A DNA stretch of 64,000 nucleotides from Winogradskyella echinorum (GTDB lineage Bacteria > Bacteroidota > Bacteroidia > Flavobacteriales > Flavobacteriaceae): NCBI RefSeq assembly GCF_014297365.1, contig NZ_JACOQD010000001.1:558001-622000 (forward strand), given 5' to 3'. The position numbers and the translations under genes were made by a program. Under the pieces are notes generated by a model. It had not been told where the DNA came from. It saw only the letters and a list, made by a program, of their open reading frames with translations, and searched no databases. Below are positions 56,891 through 64,000 of the stretch, piece after piece (positions within the stretch are counted from its first letter, which is position 1; each line of letters starts with the position of its first letter).

Positions 56891-57010
56891 GTTATCAAGA
56901 AAGGCGGAGAGATAGACTCGATGAAGCCTTAGCAACCCTTAGATTTACTAAGAAGGTGCTAAATTCTACTTGAATGCGCAAGTCATTTTTTGCAATTTCG
57001 GATAGATAAC
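56891..57010 (+). promoter_or_regulatory. SAM-I riboswitch
   Basis: The conserved core is easily read: TTATCAAGAAAGGCGGAGAG, then ACTCGATGAAGCCTTAGCAA-CC, then AAGGTGCTAAATTC. The P1 helix is closed by GTTATC (56891-56896) and GATAAC (57005-57010). It binds S-adenosylmethionine in the transcript upstream of metY. A terminator-like stem follows directly, so the expected mechanism is transcription termination when SAM is abundant. Confidence 0.93.
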
Positions 57011-57016
57011 TAAAGA

Positions 57017-57050
57017 CTAATTACCCATCTGTAATTAGCAATTTCTTTTT
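57017..57050 (+). terminator. Riboswitch-linked terminator
   Basis: CTAATTAC at 57017-57024 pairs perfectly with GTAATTAG at 57031-57038 (6-base loop), followed by a T-rich run to 57050. It begins 7 bases after the riboswitch P1 helix and about 85 bases before metY. Confidence 0.7.
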
Positions 57051-57133
57051 AACATTTTTCTTATTAAGTACGCTTCTAACGAGGCTTATTTGGCTTTTGT
57101 TTTAATCATTTATTAACTCAAAATCTTAGAAAA

Positions 57134-58432
57134 ATGAGTACACAAAAATTTGCAACTCAAGCGTTGCACGCAGGACACGACACCAATCAAACTGGAGGCA
57201 CAAGAGCTGTTCCTATTTATCAATCTACAGCTTATGTTTTTGATGATTCGGATGATGCAGCAGGACGATTCAATTTATCGGTTCCAGGATTTATTTACAC
57301 AAGATTAAATAATCCTACAAACGACATTTTAGAACAACGATTAGCAGCATTAGAAGGCGGAATAGCAGCAGTAGCCACAGCATCTGGTACAGCAGCAATT
57401 TCAACTACCCTTTTAACTTTATTAAAAGCTGGAGATCACATTGTGGCATCTAGCAGTTTATACGGAGGAACCTACAACTTATTGAGTGTAACCTTGCCTA
57501 GACATGGTATTACAACAACATTTGTAGACCCATCTAATCCAGAAAATTTTGAAAAAGCAGCCCAAGAAAACACGAGAGCTTTTTTCGTTGAATCTCTTGG
57601 AAATCCGAAGCTAGATGTTTTAGACTTAGAAGCAATTTCTAAAGAAGCAAAGGCACATAAAGTACCATTAATAGTGGACAATACAGTAGCAACTCCTTAC
57701 CTTCTCAACCCAATTGAGCATGGAGCAAATATTGTAATTCATTCTTTAACAAAATACATCAATGGCAACGGAACGTCGTTAGGTGGTGTTATAATTGATG
57801 CTGGTACTTTTGATTGGACCAACGGAAAATTCCCAGAATTCACAGAACCATCAGCAGGTTATCATGGATTAGTATATAGCGAAGCTATTGGTGCAGCTGC
57901 ATTTATTGCCAAGATTAGAATTGAAGGCTTAAGAGATTATGGTGGAGCATTGAGTCCATTTAATGCGTTTCAAATTATCCAAGGTTTAGAGACTTTAGAA
58001 TTACGTATAAAAAAGCATAGTGAAAATGCGCTCGAACTAGCGAAATGGTTACAAGAGCAGCCAGAAGTAAAATGGGTAAATTATCCAGGATTAGAGACTA
58101 GCAAATATAACAGTCTTGCTAAAAAATACTTACCTAAAGGGCAAAGTGGTATAGTTACGTTTGGTGCAGATGGAGGTTATGACGCTGCGAAAACTATCGC
58201 AGATACCACCAAACTATTTTCATTATTGGCTAATATTGGAGATACAAAATCTTTAATTATCCATCCGGCAAGTACCACGCATCAGCAATTAAGTGATGAA
58301 GCGCAAGAGACAACAGGTGTTACCAAAGATTTAATCCGTTTATCTGTAGGCATTGAAAATATAGAAGACTTAAAAGCAGATTTAAAGGAAGCTTTTGCTG
58401 TTGTTAAACAGAAAAGTGCCCTTCAAAATTAG
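57134..58432 (+). CDS. metY: O-acetylhomoserine sulfhydrylase
   Basis: A 432-residue PLP enzyme of the Cys/Met-metabolism family. It makes homocysteine from O-acetylhomoserine and sulfide. Motifs are ATQALHAGHDTNQTGGTRAV, PIYQSTAYVF, GFIYTRLNNPTNDILEQRLA, ATASGTAAISTTLLTLL, VDNTVATPYLLNPIEHGANI and the PLP lysine in HSLTKYINGNGTSLGGVI. The length and the GFIYTRLNNPT form fit MetY/MetZ rather than cystathionine gamma-synthase. It is controlled by the SAM riboswitch and followed by metX, which provides its substrate. Confidence 0.93.
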   Translation: MSTQKFATQALHAGHDTNQTGGTRAVPIYQSTAYVFDDSDDAAGRFNLSVPGFIYTRLNNPTNDILEQRLAALEGGIAAVATASGTAAISTTLLTLLKAGDHIVASSSLYGGTYNLLSVTLPRHGITTTFVDPSNPENFEKAAQENTRAFFVESLGNPKLDVLDLEAISKEAKAHKVPLIVDNTVATPYLLNPIEHGANIVIHSLTKYINGNGTSLGGVIIDAGTFDWTNGKFPEFTEPSAGYHGLVYSEAIGAAAFIAKIRIEGLRDYGGALSPFNAFQIIQGLETLELRIKKHSENALELAKWLQEQPEVKWVNYPGLETSKYNSLAKKYLPKGQSGIVTFGADGGYDAAKTIADTTKLFSLLANIGDTKSLIIHPASTTHQQLSDEAQETTGVTKDLIRLSVGIENIEDLKADLKEAFAVVKQKSALQN

Positions 58433-58454
58433 CCTTTAACATGTTTTGTTTAGT

Positions 58455-58486
58455 AATAGATGCCTTTTATATAGAAGGCATCTATT
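58455..58486 (+). terminator. Hairpin between metY and metX
   Basis: AATAGATGCCTT at 58455-58466 pairs perfectly with AAGGCATCTATT at 58475-58486, a 12-bp stem with an 8-base loop. The tail is only weakly T-rich. It may lower metX relative to metY or protect the mRNA end. Confidence 0.5.
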
Positions 58487-58505
58487 TAATATTTTAATTC
58501 TTGAA

Positions 58506-59513
58506 ATGGAAAAATTGCAATACATAAATATTTCTAATTATAAAACAGAATCTGGTAAAAGCACAAGTGTAAATTTGTCTTATCAAGTTTTTGGCAAACC
58601 ATTACACAGCGCACCAATCGTGTTAGTAAATCATGCTCTAACAGGCAATTCTACTATTATTGGTGAAAACGGATGGTGGAATGATTTAATTGGACTTAAC
58701 AAATGTATTGACACCGCAACCTATACTATTTTAGCCTTTAATATTCCAGGAAATGGATTCGATTCTAAATCTGAAAATCTCATTGAAAACTATAAAGATT
58801 TTACTGCTCGTGATATTGCAAAATTGTTCGCCTTAGGCGTAGAAAAATTAAAAATAACACAACTTTTTGCTGTAATAGGTGGTTCTGTTGGTGGCGGAAT
58901 TGCTTGGGAATTAGCTGCATTAAAACCAAATTTAATTGAGCATTTAATTCCAGTAGCTACAGATTGGAAATCTACGGATTGGCTAATTGCCAATTGCCAT
59001 ATCCAAGACGCCATTTTAAATCATTCTAAAGAACCATTGGCAGATGCAAGGATGCATGCCATGACCTTATATCGCACTCCAGAGTCTTTAAAACAAAAAT
59101 TTGATAGAACAAAAAAAGACAACGCGCTATTTAATATAGAATCTTGGTTAAACTATCATGGTGATAATTTAAATAATCGTTTTAATCTATCAGCCTATAA
59201 AATGATGAATCAAATTCTAAGAACAATAGATATAACTGACAAAAGAGGAAGTTTTTTGGAAGTAGCTTCTAGGATTACTTCAAACATTCATATTATTACT
59301 ATAAATTCAGATTTGTTTTTTAAACCAGAAGAAAACTGGAATGACTATGTTGAACTAAAAAGTAAAAAGGACAATATCTATATTCATGAAATTAAATCTA
59401 TTCATGGACATGATGCTTTTTTAATAGAGTTTGATCAGCTCGCGAAATTCTTGAAACCAGTATTTAAAGTAGAAAAAATTCCTAATAAGAATCTAGAAAA
59501 ACATGTAGCATAA
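58506..59513 (+). CDS. metX: Homoserine O-acetyltransferase (MetX-type alpha/beta hydrolase)
   Basis: A 335-residue alpha/beta-hydrolase-fold acyltransferase starting at ATG 58506 (MEKLQYINISNYKTESGKST). An upstream frame start at 58446 would read through a hairpin and is rejected. Motifs are VLVNHALTGNS, GWWNDLIG, the nucleophile elbow VIGGSVGGGIAWE (Ser127) and the histidine in SIHGHDAFLIEFDQ. It activates homoserine for sulfide transfer by MetY. An O-succinyl donor cannot be excluded from sequence alone. Confidence 0.88.
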   Translation: MEKLQYINISNYKTESGKSTSVNLSYQVFGKPLHSAPIVLVNHALTGNSTIIGENGWWNDLIGLNKCIDTATYTILAFNIPGNGFDSKSENLIENYKDFTARDIAKLFALGVEKLKITQLFAVIGGSVGGGIAWELAALKPNLIEHLIPVATDWKSTDWLIANCHIQDAILNHSKEPLADARMHAMTLYRTPESLKQKFDRTKKDNALFNIESWLNYHGDNLNNRFNLSAYKMMNQILRTIDITDKRGSFLEVASRITSNIHIITINSDLFFKPEENWNDYVELKSKKDNIYIHEIKSIHGHDAFLIEFDQLAKFLKPVFKVEKIPNKNLEKHVA

Positions 59514-59582
59514 GACCTTGCGCCATCTAAATCAAAAAAACATTCTTAACTTGTTTTTTAGTTTCGAAATTGAGAGTACAAT

Positions 59583-60830
59583 ATGCAAAAAGAAATTATT
59601 GTAATTGGCGGAGGAATCATAGGTTTATGCTCTGCATATTACCTAAAAAAAGAAGGACATCACGTCACTGTTGTTGACCAATCTAATCTAGATGCTGGTG
59701 CGTCTTATGTCAACGCTGGATATTTATCGCCAAGTCATATCATCCCATTATCAGCACCTGGTGTGATGAAGAAAGGCATTAAATGGATGTTTAATTCTTC
59801 TAGTCCTCTATATATAAAACCGCGATTAGATTCAGATTTTATAAAATGGACTTGGGCTTTTAATAAATCGTGTAACTCCAATCATGTTAAAAAATCAGCT
59901 CCCGTAATTCGAGATATTTCGGTGTTAAGTCAAAAAATCTACGAAGAGATAAAAACCTCAGAACAATTTACATCACAGTACGAAAAGAAAGGTCTATTAA
60001 TGTTGTGTCAAACTCAAAAAATGCTCGATGAGGAATTAGAAATGGCTAAAATGGCTGTAGAATTGGGTTTAGACGCTAAAGAAGTTAATCCTACTGAAAT
60101 AAAAGAACTTGAACCCAATGTAGACATAAATGCTATTGGAGCTATCTATTATAAATGCGACCACCATTCTACTCCTCACGAATTTATGAACGATATGAAA
60201 TCATATCTAAAAAATGCAGGAGTAAATTTCTATCCTAATGAAAAAGTTATAGACATCACAGTAAGCGACCAAAGCATCACTTCTGTACAAACCGATAAAC
60301 AAACCTTAGTAGCAGATGAATTTGTTTTAGCAGCTGGTTCTTGGAGTGCGTTACTAAGCAAAAAATTAGAGCTAAACTTATTGTTGCAAGCAGGAAAAGG
60401 CTATCGCATCAACACCTCTCAATCCAATGGTATTACTTTACCGGCAATTCTGGCCGAAGCCAAAACCGCTGTAACTCCAATGAACGGTTTTACACGCTTT
60501 GCTGGCACAATGGAAATCGCAGGAATAAACCACAAAATCAACAAAAACCGCGTTGAAGCCATTGCCAATGCTGCAAGCAGATATTTCCCAAATATTAAGA
60601 TTTCTGAAGAAGAAAAAGCTGATGCTGCTTGTGGCTTAAGACCTGTTTCTCCTGATGGATTACCATATATTGGTAAATCTTCAAAATGTAAAAATCTAAC
60701 TATTGCTGCTGGTCATGCTATGATGGGCTGGAGTATGGGAACTGCAACTGGGCTTTTAGTTTCTGAGATTATTTCAGAAAAAAAGACGTCGCTTGATTTA
60801 AATCCATTTCATCCAGATAGAAAATTCTAA
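59583..60830 (+). CDS. FAD-dependent D-amino-acid dehydrogenase-like oxidoreductase
   Basis: A 415-residue flavoprotein of the DadA/glycine-oxidase group. The FAD motif EIIVIGGGIIGLCSAYYL starts at residue 4. Further motifs are DAGASYVNAGYLSPSHIIPL, FVLAAGSWSALLSKK and the C-terminal CGLRPVSPDGLPYIGKS with AAGHAMMGWSMGTATG. It lies near, but not clearly with, the met genes, and 41 bases before a dipeptidase. A D-amino acid or a hydroxyproline-type substrate is possible; I cannot choose between them. Confidence 0.85.
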   Translation: MQKEIIVIGGGIIGLCSAYYLKKEGHHVTVVDQSNLDAGASYVNAGYLSPSHIIPLSAPGVMKKGIKWMFNSSSPLYIKPRLDSDFIKWTWAFNKSCNSNHVKKSAPVIRDISVLSQKIYEEIKTSEQFTSQYEKKGLLMLCQTQKMLDEELEMAKMAVELGLDAKEVNPTEIKELEPNVDINAIGAIYYKCDHHSTPHEFMNDMKSYLKNAGVNFYPNEKVIDITVSDQSITSVQTDKQTLVADEFVLAAGSWSALLSKKLELNLLLQAGKGYRINTSQSNGITLPAILAEAKTAVTPMNGFTRFAGTMEIAGINHKINKNRVEAIANAASRYFPNIKISEEEKADAACGLRPVSPDGLPYIGKSSKCKNLTIAAGHAMMGWSMGTATGLLVSEIISEKKTSLDLNPFHPDRKF

Positions 60831-60871
60831 CAAAAAACAAGTATCTTTTCGTGGTCATAATTAGCTAGACT

Positions 60872-62326
60872 ATGAGCAGATCTTATATCGATTTACATTG
60901 CCATCCTTCATTAAAACCTTATGGCAAGAGTTTTAAATACCAACCACCAAAACAAAACAGGTTAAACAGTGGTCGTAAAAATTCTATTTGGCATTATAGT
61001 CCACCTAATTTTTTAGAAAGACAAGTCAACCGAGTTCTAACACTAACAAAATTTACGCAAACAGATTTAACTGCACTCGCAAAAGCAGGCTGCAATGTTG
61101 CTGTTATTTCCCTCTACCCTTTCGAAAAACATTTTCTGAAAGACAAAATGTTAGGCTTCAAATTTATTCCAGATTTATTAGTGAATTTAGCAGCTGGTGT
61201 AAGTCAAAAACGTATTGACAACTTAAGAAATCATTCGAGTTATTTTCAAGATTTAAAAGATGAATATGCCTACTATATGCAATTGCATAATATGGCACAA
61301 ATCATAGATGGAGTTACCTATACCTATCGATTGGTTAATAGTTATTCTGATATTGAAAACAACATTAACACCTCAACTACTGACCGTAAAATCATCAGTT
61401 TAGTCAATACCATTGAAGGTGCTCATGCTTTTGAAACAGGACTAGACAGAGATAAAAACACAGCAGTTGAAACGACCGTTTTAAACCATATTGACCTAGT
61501 AAAAAACTGGGAACACAGACCATTTTTCATCACCTTGGCACACCATTTTTACAATGAAATTTGTGGTCATGCCAGAAGCATTGGTATTGGTTTAATAAAG
61601 AAACAACAAAATAGAGGACTTAACTCAGACATCACAGAATTGGGTTTTAAAGTCATTGACAAACTATTAGATAATTCCGAAAACAAACGCATACTTATTG
61701 ATGTAAAACACATGAGTACTGCGTCTCGAAAAACCTATTATCAATTATTAGAAACCAAATATGCCAATGAAAATATACCAATTATTGTGAGTCATGGAGC
61801 TGTTAACGGAAAGCGATCTATTGTAGAATGGAAAGCATCAGATACTAAACTCAGTAAAGCATTTAGTGATGTAGATATTAACTTTTATGATTTGGAAATC
61901 TTGCGAATTGCAAAATCTAAAGGTATTTTTGGATTACAGTTAGATGAACGACGTATTGCTAGCAAAAGTGCAATTCGCAGTTCTCGGATTTACTGGCCAA
62001 GCAAGAAACGTCGTTATAAAAACAAATCAGAATTAATCTGGAATCAAGTTCAGCATATTGCCGAAATTCTGAACAAAAATGATTTATTTTGTTGGGAAAC
62101 TGTCGCAATAGGCTCTGATTTTGATGGTATTGTAAATCCGATAAAAGGACTTTGGACAGCAGAAAATATTGAAACTATAAAACCGTATTTAATTGAAAAA
62201 GCCCAAGACTATCTCGATAAAAATGGTGGTAATTTGAAAACGCAAAATAAGATTTCAGCTCAAGAAATTATAGATCGATTACTATTTATAAATGCAGATG
62301 AATTTCTAAAACGCAATTTCAAATAA
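60872..62326 (+). CDS. M19-type membrane dipeptidase-like metallohydrolase
   Basis: A 484-residue protein with the renal-dipeptidase fold: metal ligands DLHCHPS at the N-terminus, the bridging glutamate in NTIEGAHAFETG, ALAHHFYNEICGHA-like segment TLAHHFYNEICGHA, VSHGAVNG, and AIGSDFDGIVNP. It has no signal peptide, so it is likely cytoplasmic. M19 enzymes hydrolyse dipeptides, often with a D-residue at the C-terminus, which fits the neighbouring D-amino-acid dehydrogenase-like gene. It is longer than usual (about 400), with an insertion near residues 60-160. Confidence 0.78.
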   Translation: MSRSYIDLHCHPSLKPYGKSFKYQPPKQNRLNSGRKNSIWHYSPPNFLERQVNRVLTLTKFTQTDLTALAKAGCNVAVISLYPFEKHFLKDKMLGFKFIPDLLVNLAAGVSQKRIDNLRNHSSYFQDLKDEYAYYMQLHNMAQIIDGVTYTYRLVNSYSDIENNINTSTTDRKIISLVNTIEGAHAFETGLDRDKNTAVETTVLNHIDLVKNWEHRPFFITLAHHFYNEICGHARSIGIGLIKKQQNRGLNSDITELGFKVIDKLLDNSENKRILIDVKHMSTASRKTYYQLLETKYANENIPIIVSHGAVNGKRSIVEWKASDTKLSKAFSDVDINFYDLEILRIAKSKGIFGLQLDERRIASKSAIRSSRIYWPSKKRRYKNKSELIWNQVQHIAEILNKNDLFCWETVAIGSDFDGIVNPIKGLWTAENIETIKPYLIEKAQDYLDKNGGNLKTQNKISAQEIIDRLLFINADEFLKRNFK

Positions 62327-62338
62327 CGTATTTTGTGT

Positions 62339-62402
62339 TCCCTTCTTTGGAAGGTCTCTGACGCTTCATAGCTTTAGCGACGAAACGGCTAGGGATGGGT
62401 TT
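62339..62402. repeat. TTCCCTTCTTTGGAAGG-type repeat before guaD
   Basis: TTCCCTTC-TTTGGAAGG is followed by a spacer and ends CTAGGGATGGG, the same ends as the element at 34127-34154. The spacer contains a short palindrome (AGCTTTAGCGACGAAACGGCT). It fills the gap between the dipeptidase and guaD. Confidence 0.6.
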
Positions 62403-62419
62403 AAAAAGAAAAAAAGAAT

Positions 62420-62893
62420 ATGACAGATAAACAAAAATTCATGAAAGAAGCTGTTAACGCAGCATTAAAAGGCATGAACAACAATGAAGGAGGCCCATTT
62501 GGTTGCGTCGTTGTTAAAGACGGAAAAATTGTAGGTCGAGGCAATAACAAAGTTACCTCAACCAACGACCCAACAGCACATGCCGAAGTAACAGCCATTA
62601 GAGATGCTTGTAAAAATCTAGATTCGTTTCAATTAGATGGTTGCGAAATTTACACCTCTTGCGAACCTTGCCCAATGTGTTTAGGAGCTATTTATTGGGC
62701 ACGACCAGATAAAGTGTATTACGGAAGCAACCAAGTAGATGCTGCTAATATTGGTTTTGATGACGAGTTTATTTACAAGGAAATTCCATTACCTTACGAA
62801 AAACGAAGTATTCCGTTTGAACAATTAGCTCGAGAAATTGCTTTAGAACCATTTGAGGAATGGAGTAAGAAAGAAGATAAAACTGAATATTAA
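62420..62893 (+). CDS. guaD: Guanine deaminase
   Basis: A 157-residue cytidine-deaminase-fold enzyme that converts guanine to xanthine. Zinc ligands and catalytic glutamate lie in DPTAHAEVTAIRDACK and CEPCPMCLGAIYWARP. The C-terminal segment GFDDEFIYKEIPLPYEKR and the length match the Bacillus GuaD type closely, with its domain-swapped tail. Xanthine dehydrogenase is encoded next, so guanine probably flows to urate. Confidence 0.93.
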   Translation: MTDKQKFMKEAVNAALKGMNNNEGGPFGCVVVKDGKIVGRGNNKVTSTNDPTAHAEVTAIRDACKNLDSFQLDGCEIYTSCEPCPMCLGAIYWARPDKVYYGSNQVDAANIGFDDEFIYKEIPLPYEKRSIPFEQLAREIALEPFEEWSKKEDKTEY

Positions 62894-62948
62894 ATAAAAA
62901 ACTAAATTTGGGTTAAACAGAGAATTTAGTAAAAATTCAAGTCCCAAT

Positions 62949-63112
62949 TTCCGACATAGTCGGAAGCAACGATTTTCAGAAATAGAGAGCGAAAAAGCGG
63001 AACTGCGAAGCGCAGCTTCAAGCATGTAGCTTTGAAAGCGAATGGTGCTTTAGCAATTTCCTAATAAATCGTTTTGAATTTTTGGTTCGTTTTGTTTCAA
63101 GACAAAATGAAC
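62949..63112. repeat. Mosaic of short palindromes between guaD and xdhA
   Basis: TTCCGAC-ATA-GTCGGAA at 62949-62965, CTGCG-AAG-CGCAG at 63003-63015, an imperfect GCTTCAA...TTGAAAGC stem near 63013-63039, and GTTCGTTTTGT paired with ACAAAATGAAC (one G-U) at 63085-63112. They form a dense run in the 238-bp gap; no gene is seen there. The last hairpin sits about 20 bases before the xdhA ATG. Confidence 0.6.
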
Positions 63113-63131
63113 AAGAAAAACTAAAATAAAT

Positions 63132-64000
63132 ATGATAACCTTCATCCTAAATAACAAAACCATTACAACTCCAGAAAACTCTGGAATGACCCTTTTGGAT
63201 TTTGTGCGCTACCAGCAACGTCTTACAGGAACAAAAATCGGTTGTCGTGAAGGGGATTGTGGAGCTTGTACCGTTTTAGTTGGCACTTTAGAGAATGACA
63301 GGATTAATTACCAAAGTATCACCTCTTGTATTTCACCATTAGGCAATGCACATGGCAAACATATCGTCACGGTTGAAGGCACAAACCTTAAAGACAAACT
63401 AACCACAGCTCAAGAAGCTATGAAAGCCAATTACGCCACGCAATGTGGCTTTTGCACACCAGGTTTTGTGGTGGCTTTAACTGGTTTTGCGTTATCAAAT
63501 TCAGAATACAATTACAACAATGCCTTAGATGCTATTAGTGGAAATATTTGCCGATGCACAGGTTATAAAGCGATTGAAAAAGCGGCTCATCAAGTGGTTG
63601 AAAAACTAGAGCATCAAAAACAAAATTCTATTAATTGGCTCGTTGAAAATGATTTTATTCCAGCGTATTTTGAAAGTATTCCAAAACGTTTAAAGGACAT
63701 TGAAATTGCCGATTTAAACCAACCTAAAGGAAAGTATGTTTCTGGCGGAACTGACTTATACGTTCAACAAGCGGATCATTTAGCAGATAACGATGTGCAT
63801 CTTATTGCTGAAAAGGATTATTTAAAAGGTATCAAAATTGAAAATGGAATTTGCACCATCGGAACCAACGCTACAGTTTCCGATTTATGGAATCACACCG
63901 AACTCAACACGTTTTTTCCAAACCTAAAAAAGCATTTAAAATTAGTCTCTTCAGAACAGATTAGAAATATGGCTTCACTTGGCGGAAATCTTGTGAATGC
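63132..64000 (+). CDS. xdhA: Xanthine dehydrogenase small subunit (iron-sulfur/FAD), 5' part
   Basis: The gene runs off the window after 289 codons. The N-terminal plant-type [2Fe-2S] domain has CREGDCGACTVL (Cys38, Cys43, Cys46) and Cys66. The second [2Fe-2S] domain has CGFCTPG (Cys105, Cys108) and CRCTGY (Cys140, Cys142). The FAD domain begins near residue 195 with YVSGGTDLYVQ and reaches MASLGGNLVNA. This single-chain Fe-S plus FAD layout is the bacterial XdhA type. It follows guanine deaminase, so it acts on the xanthine made there. Confidence 0.92.
   Translation, partial: MITFILNNKTITTPENSGMTLLDFVRYQQRLTGTKIGCREGDCGACTVLVGTLENDRINYQSITSCISPLGNAHGKHIVTVEGTNLKDKLTTAQEAMKANYATQCGFCTPGFVVALTGFALSNSEYNYNNALDAISGNICRCTGYKAIEKAAHQVVEKLEHQKQNSINWLVENDFIPAYFESIPKRLKDIEIADLNQPKGKYVSGGTDLYVQQADHLADNDVHLIAEKDYLKGIKIENGICTIGTNATVSDLWNHTELNTFFPNLKKHLKLVSSEQIRNMASLGGNLVN

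Noticed and set aside
58446..58505. Upstream extension of metX.
   Set aside because: It would translate through a perfect 12-bp hairpin, and the MetX fold begins after ATG 58506.
59530..59565. A/T-rich inverted repeat after metX as a terminator.
   Set aside because: Only A-T pairs (AAAAAACA with TGTTTTTT); such pairs are common by chance in this DNA.

Overview
The window looks like the chromosome of a marine-type Flavobacteriaceae bacterium (Bacteroidota). The DNA is AT-rich. It carries a SusC/SusD pair with lipoprotein glycosidases, TAnnTTTG-type promoter boxes, weak ribosome binding sites, and an arginine pathway built around an N-acylornithine carbamoyltransferase. I see no phage, insertion sequence, CRISPR array, tRNA or rRNA. 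Apart from the first 14 kb the content is mostly core amino-acid and nitrogen metabolism.

Layout. (1) 1-13949, minus strand: a polysaccharide utilization locus, probably for a beta-glucan and perhaps beta-1,2-glucan. It has a membrane-anchored LuxR-type regulator, SusC, SusD, two tandem GH144-like enzymes, a secreted esterase, a GH3 beta-glucosidase and the start of a GH2 enzyme. (2) 14106-27837, plus strand: a branched-chain and threonine operon with an Ile/Val-rich leader peptide and attenuator, then ilvD-ilvB-ilvN-ilvC-ilvA-thrA-thrB-thrC and a GapN-like dehydrogenase. (3) 27931-37393: the arginine operon, with an Arg-rich leader peptide, then a GNAT enzyme, argG-argC-proC-argD-argF'-argB-argE-argH and a terminator. 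(4) 37416-48152: nitrogen assimilation, with gltBD on minus, and on plus a porin with amt and a P-II gene with a second amt. The two amt promoters share a conserved block of about 95 bp. (5) 48186-55053, minus: leuA-leuC-leuD-leuB-ppc. (6) 55199-56749: a conserved protein of unknown function. (7) 56791-59513: a SAM-I riboswitch, terminator, metY and metX. (8) 59583-64000: an FAD amino-acid oxidase, an M19 dipeptidase, guanine deaminase and the start of xanthine dehydrogenase, a likely nitrogen-salvage group.

The genes form a connected network. Ammonium enters through two Amt channels, is sensed by P-II and fixed by GOGAT. Glutamate then feeds arginine, and aspartate feeds threonine, methionine and isoleucine. 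The most interesting material is regulatory: two separate amino-acid leader peptides (Ile/Val and Arg), a helically phased heptamer array in front of susC, duplicated ammonium promoters, and families of small intergenic palindromes inserted between operon genes. Some of these palindromes create false upstream start codons. All functional calls come from reading sequence motifs; no database search was possible.
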